From Epichloe hybrida (taxonomy: Eukaryota; Ascomycota; Sordariomycetes; Hypocreales; Clavicipitaceae): DNA of 64,000 nt. The first letter of the stretch is position 1. Each line of letters begins with the position of its first letter. Shown here one piece after another: positions 23,011 to 34,124 of the stretch. Made by a program: the position numbers and the translations under genes. The DNA lies in contig JAFEKR010000011.1 of assembly GCA_019022495.1 (NCBI GenBank), positions 1,612,001 through 1,676,000 of the forward strand, in the 5' to 3' direction. Under the pieces are notes generated by a model. It saw nothing but the letters and a program-made list of their open reading frames with translations. It made no database searches and had not been told where the DNA came from.

Positions 23011-25511
23011 CGGTAGACCAGGCAGGCTTCTTGTTGCGCGAAATATTTTTTGCATCGTGGACTACACACTATGGCGTTCATCTGGAGTTGAGTCGACGCA
23101 GGGAGGATGGCATGGTGTACCATGGGATACACTCAGTCAAAACCTTTTCTTTCTGCAATGAGTATACATATTTCTTTCTGTTGATGATACTCGCTGATGT
23201 CTCGGCATCCCCGTCCAAGGTTCCCCCAACGTTGCCCAACCATGATGTTTGCAACCCCACGCATGGACGTAGTTGCTCATATGGCATGATATGTAGTGAC
23301 TAGCTTACAGGCATGATGCTTCAGTCGAGATTTTACGTCGAAATTTCACATCCATCTCATGACATTCTCCTGCCTGGAGGAGAGGGCGCGTCCTGCGGGG
23401 GTTAGCGAAGGGACCAGGGGTACACCCAGTACACCCAGCACGCCCCACTGTATTACAATTTACATTCCGGCCGCCCCGCCAGATCAAGCTGTCTGAATCC
23501 AACTTGCAAAGTGCCAAAGTGTCCCTCAGGGCTTGGACCGGGTAGTTTGGCAGCCACCAGGCGCTGGAAGCGTAATCCTACACCCACTGTACACCACCAA
23601 GCCTTTCATCTCAACAATTGTTCCCAGGGGAGTTGGCGGGCTTGTCTTTTACCCTGCCCCCCTCGAATTGTTCTCCACGTTCGTCCCGTCACCGCCACTG
23701 TCCGCCATACTGTACACCACTGTACACCAATGTATCACAACACTCAGTAATGTATTGAAAGGGCTTGTTGAATCGTGGATATGGTGGGTTAGTATGCTGG
23801 CGATAATGAGCGTTGGAGGTTGCAAAAGGTTGGAAGACATGTGTGCGAACCAGACCAAACCAGACCAAACCATGGCCATGGTGGATTGGTGGATGGGCTT
23901 GATCGGGCAAACTTCAAAGGACCAACACTCCAACACTCACTCTACGGAGTAGCCGGGGTGCGGGCATCTGGCTAGTGTTGCCAGTGTTGCCAGTGCCGCC
24001 AGTGCTGTTGCCACCGGCCAACGTTGCGGCAGCTGGGGACTCCGAACCGGCACAGCTGCCCAGCCTGCCGCCAGCCTGCCGCCAACGAGCCGCCAACGTG
24101 CCGCATTGCGCCTGCCCTCTGGCCTCCCAGCCCCCGCAGCGCGCACGGACAGCCTCGGGCGGTGGGGGAGGGGGGAACTGACCAGTGACCACCCCTCCTG
24201 AAGGCAATTCCGCAATTCCATATTTGTGGCTGATCAGAGCGATCTGTGGCGCAAGCCCGACCCCGGCTCGTGCATGCGCTTCTACATATGGACGCCCCCC
24301 CTCCCCCTGAGGACGGGGATTATTGTGGGCACAGCACGGAAAAGACTTGTCAAAGAATCCAGTGCGGTTGCACTGCGGGAGATGGACGATGCACTTTTTT
24401 CCCCGACTTTGACCTCAGGGTTCACCAATATCCATGTGATCTTGGTGAATGATGTCGTCGTGTGACAGTGCCATGCGGTACCGATTGTTCACAAGCATCA
24501 TCATGGTGTGCGGATTACTTGCGTAGGCAGGTAGGACGTGAAAAGTCAATACAAAGTCTGCCTTGGTGGTTGCCCAGTTGCCCACCGACGCTCATCAATG
24601 TGCGACCTACATATCATCATTATGTATGCAGAGTACACTCCAGTCTCGTACATACATGTAGTGCTGTCCGAACAGCCACAAGTGTCCAAGTTGATTGCGA
24701 GACAATGCTCACGATGGAACCCTTTTCTTCTTCCCTCTACTCAGTCTCCGTACAACTCTGTGCAATGTCGAGCTGCATGGCAATCTGCGGCTTACATACA
24801 TGTACGAGCCGGGCACTCACCACTTCTACTGGTCAGCTGCTGCGTACAAGGAACACACAACGGAAACATGGCGAGGAAGTCAAGCCCGGCCAAGACAATG
24901 TCTCGAATGCCTTGCTGTGACAGGTGCAACGGGGCCTGGACCCTTGTTTCGCGTCACAGATCAAAGCGCAACGGTGGGTCGACTGACGACGACGACTTGC
25001 ATGATCATGGATCAACCAATTGATCAGCAAGCTAAGATCAGCAAGCTAAGCCTCGTCAGTTGGGCGAAACCTGCCGATGACTTCGTATTCTGGAAAGCTT
25101 CCGTTCAAAGCGGCTTGGCAACGCGGGACTCGGTCGTCCCACATACACGGTAATCCATTGTACGTACGTACATACATGTTACATATCGAGCACTCAGGAG
25201 AAGTAGCACGGAAATAGAACTAGCAGACTAGTGTCAGGCGCAGCGAAGCCAAGACCCATCCTTATCCATCTTTCTGCTTGCGGCCACGGGAAGGAGTGAA
25301 GGTGCTCGCTCGCCAGCTGGTCCAGTTTCTTCGTGGCCGTTGCTGGCCGTTGCTGCGAGACAAGGCGCCCGACCAGAGAATCCCGTCCGGCTTTCGCATC
25401 CTTCTCCTCGTCCTCTGCGCCAGATACATATCTAGGACCATTCACGTTATACCCGATATTGCTGGGGTCGCATACTCCGTAAGCACAGCGCCCCATCATT
25501 ACAGCGCCATC
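23011..25511. other. Long intergenic region, no gene supported
   Basis: Island-type composition with many short overlapping frames on both strands, none with recognisable domains, coherent codon use or splice-linked extension. It contains TACGGAGTA at 23943-23951 and TACTCCGTA at 25473-25481. The right end is presumably the promoter and leader of the fasciclin gene. A small or non-conserved gene cannot be excluded. Confidence 0.5.
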
Positions 25512-26860
25512 ATGATGCTGTTCAAGGCTGCGCTGGGCTTGAGCTTTTTCGCCGCGGGCGTTTGGGCCGACGACAAGAGGGATCTGGGCTCCGTGCTTGC
25601 CGGCAACAAGGACCTGAGCAAATTCTACGACCTGATCAAGGTAGATTTTTCTGTCTTCCGTGCCATCTGCTGAGATACGGTTGAGAGCCGTCGCTGACGA
25701 TTTGGTCCATGTAGAAATTTCCCGATATTCTGTTGCAATTGCCCAACTACAGCGGTGTGACGGTAAGTCTTGATCCAGACCCGGACCCTGTGTGGTTTTA
25801 CTCAAGAAGATACCAACGCGAGGAATAGATCGCCGCTCCTTCCAACAAGGCCATAGACAATATCCCCTACACAGCCCTCAACAGTCTCTGGGACCCCGAG
25901 AACAAGGACAAGACGATCCCCATTCTCCAGTATCACATTCTCAAAGGCACCGTTGCCATCGGTAGTCTCCAGGAAGGCCCGACTTACTTTGAGACCACGA
26001 GCCTCACCAACTCGGCTTACACAAACGTCACTACCGGCCAGGGCGTTCTCATCAGCAAGCAGGGCGATTCAATCATCTTCACCAGTGGTCAGGGTTCGCG
26101 CTGCACAGTCACCGACTCGGACATCACCTTCACCGGTGGCCTGATCCAGGTTGTGGACAACTTGCTCGTTCCCCCTACGCAAATCGACCAGACTGCCGAG
26201 GCCTTCCAGGCCAAGTCCTTCCTGGGAAGCCTGTACGCCGCCGGTTTGATGCCGGACATTGCTTATCGCAAGAACGTCACCATCTTCGCCCCGTCCAACG
26301 AGGCATTCAAGTCTGTTGGCGGCACCCTTCAGGGCTTGAATGCCACTAAACTCGCCAGAATCATCAACTACCACATCGTCCCCGACCAGGTGCTTGATTC
26401 AAAGACGCTCACCAACGGAACGAGCTACACCACCCTCGCCAAGGACGCATCGGGACTCAACGCCGCCCACCTCACGATCCGTCAAGACGGAAACAACAAG
26501 TTCGCCAACTCGGCCCAGATTGTCCAGCCGGACATCTTGCTCGCCAATGGTGTCATGCACATGATCGGCAACGTCCTCAACCCGGATGTAGAGTACGTGG
26601 TGCCCAACCCGAGCGTTGCCAAGCAGCCTCCCGTGTACGCCGTATCGACTGCCTCTGGCGCCTTTACCACGGCATTACCATGCACGGCCGACTGTCCCGT
26701 CACAACAACGAGCGACGACGCCGCAGCTGCTGCGAAGACGGCGACGACGAGCTCCCTGTTCCATAGCACTTCAAAGGGCATTGGCCCTAGGTGTACGGCG
26801 CATGTGGCCGGTGCAGCCATGGGGATGCTTGGACTAGGTGCTGGCATGGCCTTTTTGTAA
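25512..26860 (+). CDS. Fasciclin-like (FAS1) GPI-anchored surface protein
   Basis: Three exons: 25512-25640, 25715-25762 and 25829-26860 (introns of 74 and 66 bp, all phase 0), giving 402 residues. The start is one of two adjacent ATGs and leads into a signal peptide (about residues 1-19, MMLFKAALGLSFFAAGVWA). Two FAS1 domains follow, at about residues 26-165 and 170-315. Each has the characteristic first block (VTIAAPSNKAI; VTIFAPSNEAF), a YHI motif (YHILKG; YHIVPD) and the closing block (GGLIQVVDNLL; NGVMHMIGNVL). A Thr/Ala/Ser-rich linker leads to a hydrophobic C-terminus (VAGAAMGMLGLGAGMAFL) of the kind replaced by a GPI anchor. FAS1 proteins mediate adhesion or matrix contacts; the ligand is unknown. 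Several NxT/NxS sites suggest glycosylation. Confidence 0.92.
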
Positions 26861-27338
26861 CTGGTGGAAAAGGGACCAGGGGCAGTGGCAGGTTCGAATG
26901 AAGGCCGTGGCGCAAACATGTAGACATACTAATAATAATGGATTGGTAGGTACTGATGGACTGGTACGGGCTGGAGAAACAAGGCAGGCTCCTGTAGACA
27001 TGATTTCCAACAATACAGAACACGTGTCATTACCATGTTTTATCGCGCCATCCGAGTATTGAGTGTACCGAGTTTTGAGGAGATGACGTCCACTCTTGAC
27101 TATGTTGTCGATAAAACGTGGATAAATGGCATCTTCGCCTTCTGTTTTCCTCTTCTCTTTTTTCCCCCTTCTTGAATGAAATGAAATTCCCGTATTCCCG
27201 AGCTCGGACGGATTCTGCAGACCGTCTGTTTTCAGTAGTCAACATCGTCTTATCTGGACCCCTAAACGCCAAAATAGATTCATTCCCCTTCTGGTGACGA
27301 TGGCAATTTACATGAAAAGTACGTTTTGGCTAGCACGA
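26861..27338. other. Shared 3' region of two convergent genes
   Basis: About 480 bp between the stop of the fasciclin gene and the stop of the RNPS1-like gene, which converge. No coding sequence is supported; it presumably holds both 3' UTRs. Confidence 0.6.
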
Positions 27339-28486
27339 TCAACGGCCACCTCGGGGACTTCGCGATCGGCTCCAGCCACCATGGCTTCCGAAGCTGCGAC
27401 TACGGGTGCGTCGTCTGTCTTCCGCATCGTCGTACCCGCTACCTCCAATGCCATTCCTGTCGCCTCTCCTTGGGGTAGCGGGTGTTCTGGACCTTGACCG
27501 AGAGGTATAGGAATCCATGGATCGGCTGCGGTATCTGCCGCCACCACCGCCTCCACCACCACCCCCGCGTGAAGGCGGCGCACCAGCCGGTGACCTTGAA
27601 GGGGATCTTGACCATGGTCTGTAGACGTCGGATCTGGGACCGTACCGGCTCAAGGGTGGTGATGGTCGACGACGGCCGCCGCCGCCGCCGCCAGGGTGAA
27701 AGCCTCCGCCACGCCCTGACGGGCCACCACCTCGCGGACCTGACATGGGAACTCGAGGGTCGATGTTGGCTCCGCGGCGAGCTGTGGGAGGTGATGGGGA
27801 AAGCTTCCTCCGCGGCAAAACAATAGACACGTTTATGACGGCGCCATCGACTTGGGCTTCGTGCATATGCGAGATGGCAGATTCAGCATCGGCTTCGTCG
27901 TCATAGAGAATGTATGCGGTTCCTCTGTTTGTGCCGACTGCATAATATAGCTTTCAGTGAGCCCAAATTCCGGGGTGACAATGGGGGGGTGGCCGGGAAT
28001 GATTCAGGCAAAAAGGAAATACAACAAGAACGAAACAAGGTCGGCTTACAGGTTCTGTTCATGGGCAGATCAAGATCTTTGATGGGGCCGAATTGGCCAA
28101 ATATCTCATGAAGGTGATCTTGGTTGATATTCTTGGACAATCGCTCAACAACAATCTAGGAACGTCGCGTCAATGATGCTGAACCTCTTTTGATTCTTTT
28201 TTTTTCCGCGATTCTTTTCCCCCTGGGAAGTACCGACCTTTGTGCTCCTGGATACCGGAGACTCACTCGCATCCCGGCTGTCTCTGCCCCGGCCTCGGCT
28301 CCAACTGCGACTATTGCTCCTGTTCCGTCCGTTGCGGCGAGGAGGCGGCGTTATCGACCGCAAAAGGCTGCGAGAGTCGTGTCGTCGCTGGCGCGCGGGA
28401 GAGCGCGAAACGTCTGAGCGAGGTGACATGGATCGTGTCGGAGATCGAGGTCGACCCCGAGATGGGGAGCAGGAGCGCAACGTCAT
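27339..28486 (-). CDS. RNPS1-like RRM and Arg/Ser-rich splicing factor
   Basis: Minus-strand gene of three exons: 28486-28238, 28155-28050 and 27937-27339, with introns of 82 and 112 bp, giving 317 residues. Residues 1-83 are an Arg/Ser/Pro-rich domain with many SR/RS dipeptides. One RRM follows (about 84-160): IVVERLSKNINQDHLHEIFG opens it as the RNP2-like strand, and GTAYILYDDEADAESAISHM covers RNP1 and helix 2. The C-terminal half alternates Gly-rich runs (PSGRGGGFHPGGGGGG) with RS segments. The order RS-RRM-RS/Gly is that of RNPS1, an exon-junction-complex-associated splicing activator. The RRM is split by intron 2 just before the RNP1-like strand. The third exon was joined by frame: T|TC completes a Phe codon. 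An upstream 5'-UTR exon is possible. Confidence 0.85.
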
Positions 28487-30135
28487 GCTCGGCGTTTCCA
28501 GGCGCGCGATGCGACTTCAACAAAGATGAAAAGTATGCAGACTCGTTCGTTCGTTGGTAACAAGCGTTGCGGCTTTGTGGTGGTGAGGCAGGTGGTGGAG
28601 CTTCTGCCTTTGGTAGCCAGAGCTGCACGGCGCGCGTTGGGCAAGTGCGACACGTTCCGGAGTCCATGAAAGCTCACGTGATTTGGGATTGAATTTGCCC
28701 TGCTCGCGTGGTCTCTTGCCACCAGGAGGCAAAAAACAGGATTTTCCCTCGCGCAAGGCTATTTACGGAATTATGATTACTTGGTCCAACGCCAAGTCTT
28801 TACCAAGTTCAACGTCGGACTGAGGCAACTGCAGTCAAGCTACTGGCCCAAGTGTAGATACGGACGTCTACCGGCTGTCAAGACTCAATGCAAGAATGAC
28901 AGTGAGAACCAAGTGTCTAATGCAGTTGAACAACCATGTGCAGAGTGTTTCTGGATTACTACTGAGGCTATTCCGATGTTTTGAGCGGCAGAGTGCCTTG
29001 GCTGAGAAGCAAACATACGGTGCGTCTGTTTGGCGATAGTCACTTACCGAATTGTGCCCTTGTGCTCCGTTGAAGTTGTTGGGAAGGGAGGGAACGTTCG
29101 AACACATGAACTTCAAAGCTCGGGACCCCACGGCTGGCGCGGCTGCATCGAGTCAACGAGGTGCTCGTGGAAGGGAAAGGGGGAGGATGAGGAAGCTTGA
29201 ACAGAATGTTCTTCCATTGTGTACAAAATGCCTTCCCACTCCGGCGTAGTGTTTTATGCCTTTTTTTTTGCGTCTAATGAAGGTGCTAGAACCCGCAGCC
29301 ACCAAGCCAAGAGCACAAGGGTAGTACCTCCATTTGAACGTGTCGAGGTGCATCGTTGACGGCGTGGTTGATAATGTTGCAAACGGTGAAACGATGAGCC
29401 AAGGACATGGGGTTCACCCGTTGGCGCTGGGGAGTTGATACGATGCATCTGAGCTAGATTTCAAGGGCAAATGGTGATATCTGCACTTTGTAGATGCCTT
29501 TCGATGCCCTCCCCATTACGTTTGAACTCCACGAATTCGGCCGAGGGCACAGGGACAACATTTCGAAAATGCATTTGATGAGCCGCCTGCACCTTCGAAA
29601 CTCGCCTCGTTCGTATGGATTGGTGCCGATAGCACGGGCTCGGCTTCGTTGACGGCTTGAGCGAAGAGGAGACAAAAAACGAAAAAATTGAACGAGGCAT
29701 ACTAGTTTGAGGGACATCAGGACAACGGGCTCTTCTTTACGGAGCAAGAGTGTTGTGCTATCAGGAGATTCCTTGATGGGGAGACGAGCTTCTCGGAGTA
29801 TTGCCGAGTTGCTATGTACATCCAGGAGGGGGCTTTGGAACAGCAGGCGGCGCGGAAGCGTTACAGCAGGACGGGTCATCAATCTTGAGGAACATGGACG
29901 ACAAGTGCTGAGCTGCGAGGACATTCCTGAGTTCTTCTAGCATCACGATCTAGATGATCGGCTCAGCTACTGCATAGCTATCATGAAATCGAAAACATGC
30001 GTACGTGCTGTCTTGCACAAACGCCCAAGTCATTGACTGTTGAAACATGAGGGAACGAGTAGCGTTTTAGCATCACCCTAAAATAGAGAGCGCTTGCCAA
30101 CAGTTTCCGTCAAACTGAAATCCCCGCTCCACACT
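28487..30135. other. Intergenic region, no gene supported
   Basis: About 1.65 kb between two minus-strand genes. The longest frame (29454-29924, minus, 156 codons) resembles nothing I recognise, is overlapped by another frame on the plus strand, and has no convincing splice partners. The right part is the thioredoxin 3' region; the left part is the RNPS1-like gene's promoter. Confidence 0.5.
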
Positions 30136-30471
30136 TTACTCGCCCAACGAAGCCAGATCCTTGACCAGCTTTTGCAAGGCCGGGGGGTTCGCCCCCGCCA
30201 GGTTATCGACCTTTTCGCCGTGCTTGAAGGCGAAGAAGGCGGGGATGCTCCGGACACCGAGTTCCTGCGCGAGATCGGATACCTCGTCCGTGTCGAAGCG
30301 GGCAAAAGTCACCTTTGCAGCATCGTTTCCTTCCGAGGCAATCTTTTCGAAGACGGGCGAGATGGCTTTGCAGGGGCCGCACCAGACGGCGTGGGCTTGG
30401 AGGGCGACGGCAGGCTTCTCTTTGAGGAGCTCGTCGAACTGAGCTTTGGACGTGATGTTGATGACGGACAT
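30136..30471 (-). CDS. Small thioredoxin with altered core residues
   Basis: Single-exon gene for 111 residues, the usual size of cytosolic thioredoxins. The redox motif WCGPCK is at residues 30-35 (Cys31 and Cys34), followed by the typical helix ISPVFEKIA; the cis-Pro segment SIPAFFAFKHGEK lies in the second half. The start MSVINITS was chosen because it aligns with family N-termini. The frame stays open upstream to 30687, but that part has no family resemblance and is probably leader. Oddly, the strand before the active site reads AVALQAHAVWCGPC, where typical thioredoxins have a buried Asp five residues before the Trp and an aromatic residue after it; here the Asp position is Gln and the aromatics are Ala and His. 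The general role is disulphide reduction with thioredoxin reductase. Confidence 0.93.
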   Translation of the reverse strand: MSVINITSKAQFDELLKEKPAVALQAHAVWCGPCKAISPVFEKIASEGNDAAKVTFARFDTDEVSDLAQELGVRSIPAFFAFKHGEKVDNLAGANPPALQKLVKDLASLGE

Positions 30472-31188
30472 GGTGAGCGAGGGCCCTCGTTCGCGACTGA
30501 TTCGTGACGAAAAGGAAAAGGCTGGGCGGGGAGGGATTTTGATGAGGGGTTTGGTAGTTTTGGTAGTTTTGGTAGGTTCAAGTTGCAAAGTCGCGCGGGC
30601 ACATGATGCATGGTGGTCGGAGTGGAGAACCTTGTTAACCTTGTTTTGACCTTGACGGTCAACCATCAGTCCCGCTCGCTCTGGCACGTTCAGGCCCAGA
30701 CGCTTTAAATTTAACCCTTTCGTAAACCACTATTCCTCTTATTTCTCTGATTGATAATCTCAAGATTGTTAAGAAACACCTGGTACTCATCCAATCTAGT
30801 GCAAAAACTTGCATTGTCGAGGGCTTTAGCCCAGAAAAGGGTCATCGATACCCATGAACACCTCGTGTCATATGTAGCAGACGCCGCTTTAGCTGCCATA
30901 GATGGTGTCCCGAACACTTGGGGTAATGAACTCTAAGCTAGTCCGCTCCGGGCTGACAAAACACGAGAAATCGTAGCAAAGCAAGAGAACAAACAGAAAG
31001 GGGCAGAAATTAGATTACAAGGACAAATGGGGCTTCGATGAGGCGACGACCAAACTTGAGAAATCGAACATGTACCCTAGATTTATAGTTGCCCTCTTGG
31101 ATTTCTCCACCGATCGTAATGAATGGATGAATGGATGTAATATCATAACTCCAATAGTTTATATTCTCTGCGCGTAAGGGGATATAAA
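30472..31188. other. Intergenic region, no gene supported
   Basis: Upstream sequence of the thioredoxin gene followed by the 3' region of the next minus-strand gene. A 69-codon minus-strand frame at 30711-30917 (ending NNLEIINQRNKRNSGLRKG) and a plus-strand frame over the same bases were considered. Neither has a recognisable domain. Confidence 0.45.
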
Positions 31189-32128
31189 CTAGCCATCAAC
31201 GTAAAAGTCGATTGCCATTTGCTTACGGATGGGCTCTCCCATTTTGATAGCCCCCTCTCCCACATGTCGATTGTCCCTCCAGAACTTCCGATCAAAGCTG
31301 TAAAAATTAGTAGAGAGATTCGTTTCTACTAAAATTCCATCTTCGCCAGCCTCGCTTCCTCCCCCGCCTTGTACCCTGACAGTGAACGTGGTGTCGAGAA
31401 CAACTAAAGCCAGTCAATGACTGGGCATACGCGGCCATGAACTAGAGACCATACCTGGCAGAAATTTTTTGGGATCACATTCGTACTTGTAGTGGACATG
31501 GCTAAAGTAAAACTTGTTCTCTTGTTCCGCGTGAACGTTGCCGCTGATGGCGTTGAGCACGACCCCGAACTGGCTCTGAAGTTGATGCTGCTCTGCAAGG
31601 GCCGCAGTCCTTGTAGGACGGCGCCATTGACCTCATCTTGACTTGTCTTGACGGCTTTTTTGTCTCTCTTGTTACCTGTGAGAGAAAGCCTTGAAGTCGT
31701 ACCAAGTAGAGTCTTAGAATCTTGAAGCCTTACGGGAGACCGGCTGGTGCGGGAGGGGACGGAACGTACCATGCTTGACTCGTCGTTCTGAAAGAGTCAA
31801 TCGCCTTGGATCGAAAATTATTTCTGGTGACACGAGAGGCGATGGAGTCGTCAGATGGGAGATTGCCGGCTTCGACATGTCTCAGTAGTTGAGCCTCTGC
31901 CTGTCCGAGTTCCCACGCGTTCCAGGTCTGGAACTCGTCTTGTATGGCGTCAAGGCCTGGTTTCTCGTCATCTGGAAGGAACGGTATGTAGTACAGAAAA
32001 AGTACATTGGGGGTGCCATAGTCGTTGGACACGTCTGTTTCCGTTTCCACAGACGCGAGGTCCGACCTGGGTTTCAGGTCGAGAGCCACTGGCTTCACTT
32101 CAGGAAGTTCAGATACGCTCACAGCCAT
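31189..32128 (-). CDS. Unrecognised protein, paralogue A of a divergent pair
   Basis: I do not recognise the family from sequence. Proposed exons on the minus strand: 32128-31770, 31609-31455 and 31403-31189 (introns of 160 and 51 bp), giving 242 residues ending FYVDG. It is a diverged paralogue of the plus-strand gene at 33171. Both have an N-terminal pattern of P-x-V then (P)NVL, the shared signature AG-x-LP-x-D-x-S-x-AS, a first intron in phase 2 inside the Trp codon of an AW pair, a second intron in phase 1, and a last exon of exactly 215 nt. There is no signal peptide or membrane segment. The middle holds an amphipathic helical stretch and the C-terminal half looks strand-rich. The first intron is long, and part of it read in another frame resembles the paralogue, so a frameshift is possible. 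A Cyt/volvatoxin-like pore-forming fold is a weak hypothesis based on length and secondary-structure pattern only. Confidence 0.65.
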
Positions 32129-33170
32129 GTTGGATGAGATGAAGATAATATGAACTGAAATAGCCAGCCATCTTGCCTACGGAGTACGGCGTGCTCTCTT
32201 GGCTATATAGCAAAAACTCTCTCATGTGCTCATCAAAGCCGACAAGCTTGTCGTTTATGCCGAAGCGGCCAATATTAGACACCCACCGAATATTCCAAAA
32301 GCTGCTGCGACAGCGCGAAGCAACGTATCCGTGTCTCGATCATCGGCTTGCTTCTGCAAGATTTCCGCTTTTTTACTATGCAAGTTCATTTTTCCTTTAG
32401 GTTGGTCTGCCCAAGCACCCCATTAGTCCGCGGCAGCACATACGGGCATGTTCGGGCGCCATCCGCGAAAACTCGTTACGCAATTTCATCCATCTGCCGC
32501 TCGTGTTGACGTTGATGCATAATTTTGAATATGACGAGTGCATTTATTGATATTGGTGGATGTGTTGATATTGGTGGATGTGCTGTTTTATCATGCATGT
32601 AACGATTCCTTCAATATCTTTTCGTCATCTGTAGATGTGAAATGATGAACGAAACGGCAGACCATGTTTGCTTCTGCCTAGTAGAAGCCAGTAACAGTAC
32701 AATATTCGTAGTCGAACATATATTACAACGAAACTAACTACCACCACCACGGTTATGTCGGATGTTTCCATGTCATCATGGAATTCAACAATTTGCTCAT
32801 TGGTTGTGGCCAATGCATCTAATTTAAGAACGACCTTCGCAGCCCACTTCTAACCACCTATGTAAGAAGCCTGTAACAAACGCTATATATTATTATGACG
32901 TGACGTGACTAGGGAGCAACAATATGTAAAATAATCTAGGGGGGGATCATGCCACGCCCCGTTTCTTTATATATTTTCACGTAACTAACTATATAAAGAA
33001 GGGATCGTGGCACGATTCGAGTGTATGTATGTATACGTGTGATAGCGGCGTCAAGGTGCACTGCCGTCTCTGGCTTGTATGGGACTTTTCTGTCCACGCG
33101 TGCAGAGAGAAAATACCCATACTTCATCACGGCCCCAACCACTGACTGAATCTGTGCTTCATTAGAACCC
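32129..33170. promoter_or_regulatory. Shared divergent promoter region of the paralogue pair
   Basis: 1042 bp between the start codons of two divergently transcribed paralogues. It contains TACGGAGTA at 32178-32186, 50 bp upstream of paralogue A. An imperfect repeat of TTGATATTGGTGGATGTG sits around 32548-32582. No coding sequence is supported. Co-regulation of the two genes from this region is inference. Confidence 0.5.
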
Positions 33171-34124
33171 ATGGCTTCGATAACTAAATGGCCTGATGTG
33201 AGGGAAATTCCCATTGATAAGCCTCCCAATAGAGCCCCTCGCAACCAGGAGATACCTTATGACGATGACATGGGGTTCAATGATCCCGCCAATGTCCTGT
33301 ACGTTAACATGACTGGCCCTGACTTGGGGGTGAAGTTCAAGGACCGCATAGATGAGCTTACCCAAATGCTCCAATTGACTCACCAGCTGGCGACCATTCA
33401 TGCTGGCATTCAGGTGAAGCGGCGGAAAGCGGCAGGTGAGCTGCCAACCGATCGCAGCAACGCTTCTGGATGGATACGCGCTCAATACCGCGCCAGGGTG
33501 TTGGATCACTATTTCAACAATGGCACTTACGCATGGTGTGTGATGATTGCTCAGCTGCTCAAATTGATTGTCACCCAAGGGAGTCTAACAGTGTGTCAGG
33601 ATGTACAGCCCTCAGCGCAACCAAGTTTCCAGGACGATCAACGTCGAAAGGACCAGGTTCCACTGGCAACTTCTCGCCAACATGCTGGAAGGGATTCTGC
33701 TTCCCCGGCCACTTGCAGCGGCACTTGAGGCCATCTTCAAGGGAATTTCAGATACCATCAATGAGACCAGCTACACGGCCGATGGTCGGACTTTCTGGAG
33801 CATGCTTCAAGTGTACACGTATGATCCAGTGCGAGACGACCTACGTGCATGTAAGTACACGCATATCCTTGAGGGTGCCACGGCAAGTCCACTGACTGGA
33901 ACAAAAAAGCCCTGCGAAATATTTCCTATTCCTTGAGTCAGGAGATGTACAGGGTCTCTAAAAATAAAAGTACCATGACTATGATCAATGTCAACTGGAA
34001 CTTTGACCAAGTCAACTTTGCCTTCAATGAAACAACGTGGAACCGCCTGAGGCCCACGGTCGAAAACTACATCCACGCCACTGGAATCGATAACATCCAA
34101 AATCCAGGCGACGTTCCAGTCTAA
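33171..34124 (+). CDS. Unrecognised protein, paralogue B of a divergent pair
   Basis: Three exons: 33171-33535, 33600-33850 and 33910-34124 (introns of 64 and 59 bp; the first has a GTCTAACAG branch site), giving 276 residues. It starts MASITKWPDVREIP. No signal peptide or transmembrane segment is evident. An amphipathic helical region (RIDELTQMLQLTHQL) is followed by the AGELPTDRSNAS signature shared with paralogue A, a second helical region (LANMLEGILLPRPLAAALEA) and a C-terminal half rich in aromatic and beta-prone residues (FWSMLQVYTYDP; MINVNWNFDQVNFAFN). Intron phases and the 215-nt last exon match paralogue A exactly, while amino acids have diverged strongly. Family unknown to me. The helix-then-strand pattern and length are compatible with Cyt/volvatoxin-like cytolysins, which exist in some fungi, but I see no decisive motif. 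Confidence 0.75.

Noticed and set aside
23533..25153. Several overlapping frames of 130-160 codons on the plus strand
   Set aside because: Frames overlap each other in different phases, show no domains and do not join through plausible introns.
29454..29924. 156-codon minus-strand frame between two genes
   Set aside because: No recognisable domain, overlapped by a plus-strand frame, and no splice partners; probably a chance frame.
30472..30687. N-terminal extension of the thioredoxin
   Set aside because: The frame is open but the residues have no thioredoxin or targeting-peptide character, and the internal Met gives the family's normal length.
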